From Zingiber officinale (taxonomy: Eukaryota > Streptophyta > Magnoliopsida > Zingiberales > Zingiberaceae), in the NCBI RefSeq assembly GCF_018446385.1, contig NC_056000.1, forward strand, positions 36,865,511-36,929,510: a stretch of 64,000 nt of DNA, given 5' to 3'. Shown here in pieces: positions 57,795-64,000 of the stretch. The first letter of the stretch is position 1, and each line of letters begins with the position of its first letter. The position numbers were made by a program, and so were the translations under genes. The notes under the pieces were generated by a model, which saw only the letters and a list, made by a program, of their open reading frames with translations, made no database searches and was not told where the DNA came from.

Positions 57795-58290
57795 TCATGC
57801 CTAGCATCTAGTCACTCCCTTGACCTGCTAGGACTCCCTTACCAAGTGTCCGGTCAATCCCTTTGACCCACTTGGACTTTTCTCTGTGCCAAGTATCCGG
57901 TCAATCCCTTTGACCTACTTGGACTTTTCTTTCATGCCAAGTATCCAGTCAATCCTTTGACCTACTTGGACTTCCCAACACCAGATGTCCGATCATCCTT
58001 GATCCATCTGGATTTTCCCTTGCCTGGCTTCACTCACCAGGACTTTCACCTAGCTTCACTCACTAGGGTTTTCCACCTGCCTAGCTTCACTCACTAGGAC
58101 TTTCACCTGGCTTCACTCACCAGGATTTCCATCTGCCTAGCTTCACTCACTAGGACTTCCTTCTGCCTGGCTTCACTCACCAGGACTTCCTTCTGCCTGG
58201 CTTCACTCACCAGGACTTTCATTTTACCTAACATCCCAGTTAGGACTTCCCCGTCAAGTATCCAGTCAACCTTGACCTACTTGACTCTTC
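57795..58290. repeat. Covarying hairpin array in the 3' LTR
   Basis: About thirteen inverted-repeat units. The first type has 6-7 base arms around ATCCGGTCAA...TTGACCT (arms CCTAGC/GCTAGG, CCAAGTG/CACTTGG, CCAAGT/ACTTGG, CCAGAT/ATCTGG). The second type is seven units of CCTGG or CCTAG, loop CTTCACTCA, then CCAGG or CTAGG (58,022-58,225). Units are joined by GGACTTTY-like linkers. Confidence 0.88.
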
Positions 58291-58385
58291 TTCAATCAAT
58301 ATCTTATTGTCAAACATCTAAACCCAAACCAAGACTCAGCTTGGTTACCCAGGTCAACCTTGACCTGAGGGATATTGCACCAACA

Positions 58386-60673
58386 ATCTCCCCCTTTTTG
58401 ATGTTTGACAATACCACAATAACACTTACAATCCCATATGTAAGTTAGGCTAATCCCATAGCCTCCTTCTTCATGCCACTAGGTAAAGAAAGCATAAATT
58501 TAACCATACATTCTCCCCCTATTGGCACACATCAACCCATCGTTGGACACACATCAACCTATGCTCCAATTCTAGGCACACTTCAACAAATCCATTTGTT
58601 GAAGACTCTCCCCCTGAAGAGTTGCTCATCGTTGTTCACAACATCACTCGTTGTGATTAACACGATAATGAAGGTCCCATACCCTTCATTTATCCTTAAC
58701 TTCTCCCTCAATGTAGACAACTACTCAACCTTGAGCATTATCTACCACTTGAGTGTCCACTTGAAATAATGAGGATATTCACTCCCCATTTCTCCCCATT
58801 TCAAGTTTAAATGCTCAACCTTGAGCAAGTTCACAACAGAAGGTTAACCACCTTCCAAGGTTCATGAAAAATAATTTTCATGTCTTTAAAGAGTCCCTCC
58901 CCCTAAAGACATGGTGGTAACTGTCATTGCACCAACAATGACTTGGAATCCCTAAACCATTAGGAAACCCAAATTTAGAAGTTTTGAGGTTCAAATATTC
59001 AAAATTTGAAACAACCTCAACCTAAACTTCTACTTAGTCTTCGTTAACCAATCCATCCTTGTTTTCAACATGAAAACACCCTTTTTATGTATACAAATGT
59101 ATTTAAGGGGTTTGGAATGGTTACCTAGACTCAAAGAGGTTCAAAGATGCTGAGATCAGGCCTTCCCAGCCAAAATCAGCAACTTGGATCGATTGGAGTT
59201 GGGTTCCAATCGATTGAACCTTTCTGAATCGATCCACTGATCGATTCAGACTCCCTGGATCGATCGGCTGATCGATCCAGCGAGCTTCTGCTCGCGGGAA
59301 TTGCCGTTTGAATCGATCCATGGATCGATTCAGGAACTCCAATCGATCCATGGATCGATCGGAGCTCTGATAGTTGCTGAAATTCCATTTCAGTCAACTT
59401 CAGAAACCCCTAGAAAATTCTACAAAAATCTAAAAATTATGAAATTTCGTGTAGACATTATTTAGGGCATACTTAATCATGGAAAAATAGCTTTCTATGA
59501 AAATACATCATATTTTCAAAGATTGACACAAACTTGAAAACTTGCAAAAACTTTAGTGTTTTTCTTCAAGTTTGTGTCTAACTATTCAATGGTGATTACT
59601 ATCAAAAGATAGCCTTCACCAAGGTTTTCCAAAAACATTTTAAAAACATTTTCAAAACCAATATCCCATCATGTTCCTTGGGCATAATGCACATGACTTG
59701 TACATTAGCTTTCCCAATGATGGGAAAACACATAACTATGTGTTTTGATGAACCTAAAACTCAAAAGAATGCACTAAATCAACATCTTGAGTTTTGTTCA
59801 TCATCCTAACATCTCACTTGTATATAATATGCACTAAAACACATACAAGTCACCTTATAGTCTTTGTGAGATGTAGATTTTGGTTTTTGCCCTAATCTAG
59901 GGATCATGCATATTTATCTAGGCATTTTAGAAATGTTAGACATCCACCTAGGATGTCACTTGTCAATAAGTGTCGTTAAATGTCATTCGTCCTTAATTAC
60001 AAGGAATAAAACTTAATGCATGATTATGTTATGGCATACATCAAAAGAAAATAATTTTCAAAAGAAAATATCCTATTACTACATGATGTATGAATGTCAT
60101 GACATGGTATTTTTGGATTTTTCATAATAAAACATGAATGCAAGACTAGACATGATGTCATGGCATATGATGGGCAAACAATCATGGCAAGATTTAGCAT
60201 AAATAAAATATACCTAGATTAACTATCTAAGTATCCTTAAAGTCTTAGCTAAACTTACACCTTAAACCTAGATTGCCCTAAAGTGCTACAAGAGAATGCC
60301 AAAACCTAAATTGGCATTTCTAATTTCCTTGATTTAATGTATGCCAATTGAAATTAAGCATATTCCTCAAATGTTGGCATATTCCATTTTTCCACAAGAG
60401 TAGCACTTTTAAATTAAGGCTCGGATTGCCTTAAATTGCCTAAGAACATACCAAAATCCCAACTTGATAGTTCTTATGAATTTCCCAATATGTGCCATTT
60501 AAGATTAAAATCAAATTTCACCATTTGACACATTTTACTCTTTCAAGGAGTAATCAATAATTCCATTTCATTTTCAAAGGTTAACAAAAACCCTGAAAAT
60601 GCTCCTTGAGTGTCAATTTCCTCAAAGTTGGGTTAACTACCCTTCTAATCGGAGTTGACACTCTCTAACCCAT
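58386..60673. other. Non-coding spacer inside element 3
   Basis: About 2.2 kb between gag and the 3' LTR without a recognised frame. It contains several short C-rich runs (purine-tract-like on the minus strand) and another GATCGATC palindrome cluster at 59,185-59,365. Confidence 0.6.
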
Positions 60674-62519
60674 CTATGGGGTAGAGAAGATGCTCCTAGG
60701 AACCCAACACCTATTGGTGCTCCTTGGATGCTCTAGGTACTCACTAGGGATAACTTCCCTAGATACCTTCCTAGTGACCTTGTTGGGCTTCTTAGAAGCC
60801 TTGGTCACATTTTCTAGGTCAACTCTAGGGATAACCTCCCTTGTGACCTTGTTTGTGACTTTCTTAGACTTCTTAGAAGTCTTAGTCACATTTATTGCAA
60901 AAATACTCTTAGGGATGACTTCCCTAGTATTTTTGGCTTGACCACTAGACCTAGGGTTCGTTCCATAACTATATGGAACTCTATGGTAAGAGGGCACATC
61001 CTTCTTAGCCTTTGGTTTGTATCCCAAACCTCTATGGCCATTGGATGGCTTTTGTACCCCTAAACCTAGGTTATGCTCATTTTGCCCTAATAGGATATTT
61101 TCCATCCTTTTTAGGGTCTTTTCCATTTTATCAAGCCTTGATCTCAAGACTTGATTTTCTATCACTAAGTCCTTAGTTTTTGGTTTTTCATTTGATCCAT
61201 GAGCATTTTTGTTTCTAGGCTTGTATCTTACATCCTTAGAGTTATCGCCTAGGTTTTTACCTACATTCCTAGCCTTAGGGATAGTAGTTTTGGCATGTAG
61301 GGCCACATGCTTTTCCTTAAAGCCCTCATGCTTCCTATTCTTATGGTAAATCGCATTAAAATGATAAAAATTTGACCTAGCATGCTTTTTACCATTTTGC
61401 AAGGGAATAGGCTCAATGAAAGTTACCTTCTTTTTTACCTTGGAGGCTCCCCCTTGACTAGTGCCTCCTTGAGCCTTGACCATCTTCTTCCCCTTGGGGC
61501 ATTGACTTCGGTAATGCCCTTTTTGTTGACACAAGAAGCACACAATGTGCTCCTTGCTCTTCTTTGTCCCGGGTGGTCTCCTTGGGCTTCTCCTTGCCCT
61601 TTTGTGCCACTTGGCCCTTCTTCTTGGCCAAGTTGGGACACTTGCTCTTATAGTGCCCATGTTCCCTACACTCAAAACATATTATATGATTTTTATTATT
61701 AATTGAAATATTTATACCTTTGCTTGTAGGGGTGACATCTTTTTCTTTGGATCCGGAGGTAGAAGCTTCCTCTTAATCGGACTTTGATTCTCCTCCATTT
61801 GATTTTTCTTGACTTGTGGAGGTAGAATCTACTTCCTCCTCTTCGTCTCTTGACCCGGATGTAGAAGCTTCTCCTTCCTCTTGATCCGGCGTCACCAAGG
61901 ATTGCTCCCCCTCAATCCTAGAGGTGGAGGCTTCATCATCTTGAATATGAAACAAGGAGTATGCTCCCTCCTTGTTCCCTTCGTTGCATTCCCTTGAGGA
62001 TGAAGCTTCTTGGATTTCCTCTTCTTCGGAGGTTGAGCATCTATCAACCTCGGAATCCTCCTTTTGGTCTTGCTCCAAAGAGTCACCCTCTATGGATTCT
62101 TCATGATCTTGTACAGTGGAGGGGATCTCTTCATGAAGCTTGGCCAATTTGCTCCAAAGCTCCTTGGCATCTTCGAATTCTCCAACTCGAGCCAAGATGT
62201 GGCTAGGCAATAAGTTGACCAGAAGCTTGGTCACTTTGTCATTTGCCTCGCCCCTTTGAATTTGCTCTGAGCTCCATCTGCTTTTCTTTAGAAGCTTGCC
62301 CTTGGAGTTCGTTGGAGCTTTGAAGCCTTCCATTAGAGCAAACCATTGCTCTATCTCCATCATAAGAAAGTTTTCGATTCTTGATCTCCAAGAATCGAAG
62401 CTTGCCGATGTGTATGGTGGAGCCACCCTTGTGTCAAATCCAAGTCCATCTTGGAATTGCATCTTGAAGTTGAGCTTGATAAAGTCTTGAACTTGAAGAA
62501 TTTGCTCCAACTTCTTCAC
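60674..62519 (-). pseudogene. Gag region of element 3
   Basis: Two overlapping open stretches on the minus strand. The first (62,519-61,773) starts at or after MKKLEQILQVQDF and contains FDSWRSRIENFLMMEIEQW, a Copia-type gag N-terminus, then a long acidic serine-rich part. The second carries CCHC zinc knuckles: CFECREHGHYKSKC near 61,680-61,640 and CFLCQQKGHYRSQC near 61,540-61,500. A basic C-terminal tail has repeated TREVIP words. It is a fossil with about one or two breaks. Confidence 0.75.
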
Positions 62520-62594
62520 CCTCTAGCTTTTCTTGATATGCTTGACCCTTCCGGCGATGATTCCGGTGAAGAGCGGCCTCGCTCTGATACCACT

Positions 62595-64000
62595 TGTTAG
62601 GACCAAAAGTAGCTAGAGGGGGGGGTGAATAGCTCGTCGCGCTTCGCTCTTGCTCGGCGTTGCTCGGCGTTGCTTGTTTCTTCAAGAATATGCAGCGGAA
62701 AATACAGAAACAAATACAACAACGCTAACACGGTTGGTTTACTTGGTATCCACCTCACAAGAGGTGACTAGTCCAAGGATCCACACCACGCACGCACCCT
62801 CCACTATGAAAACACTCCTTTTCGGTAACTACCGAGGGCGGAGAAGCCCTACAAGACTCTCAGTACAAGAAGAAAGGAAAGGGAAACAAAATACAAGCGC
62901 AAAGCTTACAATGAGTACAGAAAACCCTAACCCTAGCTTCTCTTCTTGCCTTTGATCCGCCTCTTGACTTGGAACGCTTCCAAGATCCTTCAAGAACTGG
63001 CGATCTGATCTTTGAGAGCGCTGTGGAGGAGCTGGCGAGTAGTCTAGAGTAAATCGGAGAAGAGATTTTCGCAGCCATCGAACGCCTGCAGCTATAAACG
63101 ACGCCAACGGTCGGATCCCGATCGATTCGAATGTTCCCAATCGATCGGGGAGGCTTTGGATCGATCCACGGATCGATCCGAGCCTCTGCTCTGAAGCGCG
63201 CTGGATCGATCCATGGATCGATCCCGACGCACTCGCGGCTGCGTCCCAATCGATCCACCGATCGATTGGGACCTCGATCGATCCACGGATCGATCCGACC
63301 GCTCGATGGGACGGGCGGATCGATCCATTGATCGATCGAGCTGGATCGATCCACGGATCGATCCAGACTTGATTTTGTCCAAAACCAAGTCCTAAACATC
63401 CCAAACCAACATCCGGTCAACCTTGACTGTTGGTATGTCATGCCTAGCATCTAGTCACTCCCTTGACCTGCTAGGACTCCCTTACAAGTGTCCGGTCAAT
63501 CCTTTGACCCACTTGGACTTTTCTCGTGCAAGTATCCGGTCAATCCCTTTGACCTACTTGGACTTTTCTTTCATGCCAAGTATCCAGTCAATCCTTTGAC
63601 CTACTTGGACTTCCCAGCACCAGATGTCCGATCATCCTTGATCCATCTGGATTTTCCCTTGCCTGGCTTCACTCACCAGGACTTTCACCTAGCTTCACTC
63701 ACTAGGGTTTTCCACCTGCCTAGCTTCACTCACTAGGACTTTCACCTGGCTTCACTCACCAGGATTTCCATCTGCCTAGCTTCACTCACGAGGACTTTCT
63801 TCTGCCTGGCTTCACTCACCAGGACTTTTCTTCTGCCTGGCTTCACTCACCAGGACTTTCATTTTGCCTAACATCCCAGTTAGGACTTCCCCGTCAAGTA
63901 TCTAGTCAACCTTGACCTACTTGACTCTTCTTCAATCAATATCTTATTGTCAAACATCTAAACCCAAACCAAGACTCAGCTTGGTTACCCAGGTCAACCT
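62595..64000 (-). repeat. 5' LTR of element 3 (cut by the window edge)
   Basis: At least 1406 bases, aligned with 56,945-58,360. It contains the same two arrays at 63,110-63,370 and 63,420-63,925. Confidence 0.88.

Larger units (their letters stand above)
56945..58385 (-). repeat. 3' LTR of element 3
   Basis: 1441 bases. Contents in plus-strand order: a C/G-rich end, a 480-base body, a GATCGATC palindrome array (57,470-57,725) and a hairpin array (57,795-58,290). Confidence 0.87.
56945..64000 (-). mobile_element. Gag-only LTR retrotransposon, element 3, runs off the right edge
   Basis: On the minus strand the 5' LTR is 64,000-62,595 (its outer 30 or so bases lie outside) and the 3' LTR is 58,385-56,945. 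The primer site AGTGGTATCAGAGC at 62,594-62,581 is perfect for initiator tRNA-Met, and a purine tract (AAAAAGGGGGAGATT) lies just before the 3' LTR. The interior (58,386-62,594) has gag at the 5' side and about 2.2 kb without a recognisable frame. No pol was found. Outside the repeat arrays the LTRs are nearly identical, so this is the youngest of the three. The gag has about one or two breaks. Confidence 0.87.

Noticed and set aside
58020-58225. CRISPR-like regular repeats
   Set aside because: Repeats are about 28-30 bases in direct tandem without unique spacers, inside a plant LTR.
62829-63450. Minus-strand frames rich in IDPWIDP and RSVDRS
   Set aside because: Translation of the GATCGATC palindrome array inside an LTR; frames differ between the two LTRs and are not conserved.

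Overview
This window is nuclear DNA of a flowering plant. Its genes are intron-rich with GT-AG splice sites, its spacers are long and AT-rich, and it carries plant-type gene families (R3-MYB, TORTIFOLIA1/SPIRAL2, CC-NBS-LRR) plus a heavy load of LTR retrotransposons, SINEs and PIF/Harbinger elements. Protein flavour and repeat style suggest a non-grass monocot, perhaps Zingiberales; that is inference only.

Left and central part (1-43,750): seven host genes. (1) A 3'-truncated LpxK gene (lipid A 4'-kinase) runs on the minus strand from 6046 off the left edge, with a decayed Copia fragment in one intron. (2) A 72-aa R3-MYB of the CAPRICE/TRIPTYCHON type, minus strand, 7291-6916, in three tiny exons. 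(3) A 119-aa Tmemb_14/FAX-type fatty-acid exporter, plus strand, 11467-14524, with a Tourist-like MITE in intron 1. (4) A 545-aa plant protein of unknown function, plus strand, 18383-24971, whose motifs look like a permuted papain-like (YiiX/NlpC-P60) hydrolase. (5) A single-exon CC-NBS-LRR gene, plus strand, 26942-30265. (6) A TORTIFOLIA1/SPIRAL2 microtubule-associated protein, minus strand, 37956-31647. (7) An aldose 1-epimerase, plus strand, 41228-43748. They are unrelated housekeeping, developmental and defence genes and form no operon or cluster. The spacers hold a decayed PIF/Harbinger transposon, several SINEs with clear target-site duplications and a Helitron-like pair.

Right part (44,560-64,000): almost wholly mobile DNA, heavily nested. 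A 1-kb non-autonomous Harbinger-like element with a GC-rich filler (44,565-45,591) is followed by a SINE split by a gag-only LTR retrotransposon (element 1, 45,827-49,735). Next comes a three-deep nest: a solo LTR (50,356-56,693) holding a miniature TRIM (51,376-56,376), which holds a second gag-only element (element 2, 51,616-55,944). Last is a minus-strand gag-only element (element 3, 56,945 to beyond 64,000). No reverse transcriptase or integrase was recognised in any of the three, so all look non-autonomous. All are treated here as fossils.

The most unusual signal is in the LTRs. They carry dense arrays of short inverted repeats whose arms change together from unit to unit (CCTGG/CCAGG, CCTAG/CTAGG, CCAAGT/ACTTGG and others), as if a hairpin rather than a sequence were being kept. 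The same design recurs in the solo LTR. A second array of GGATCGATCC palindromes lies beside it in element 3, and GC-rich hairpins with matched arm changes lie in the LTRs of element 2.
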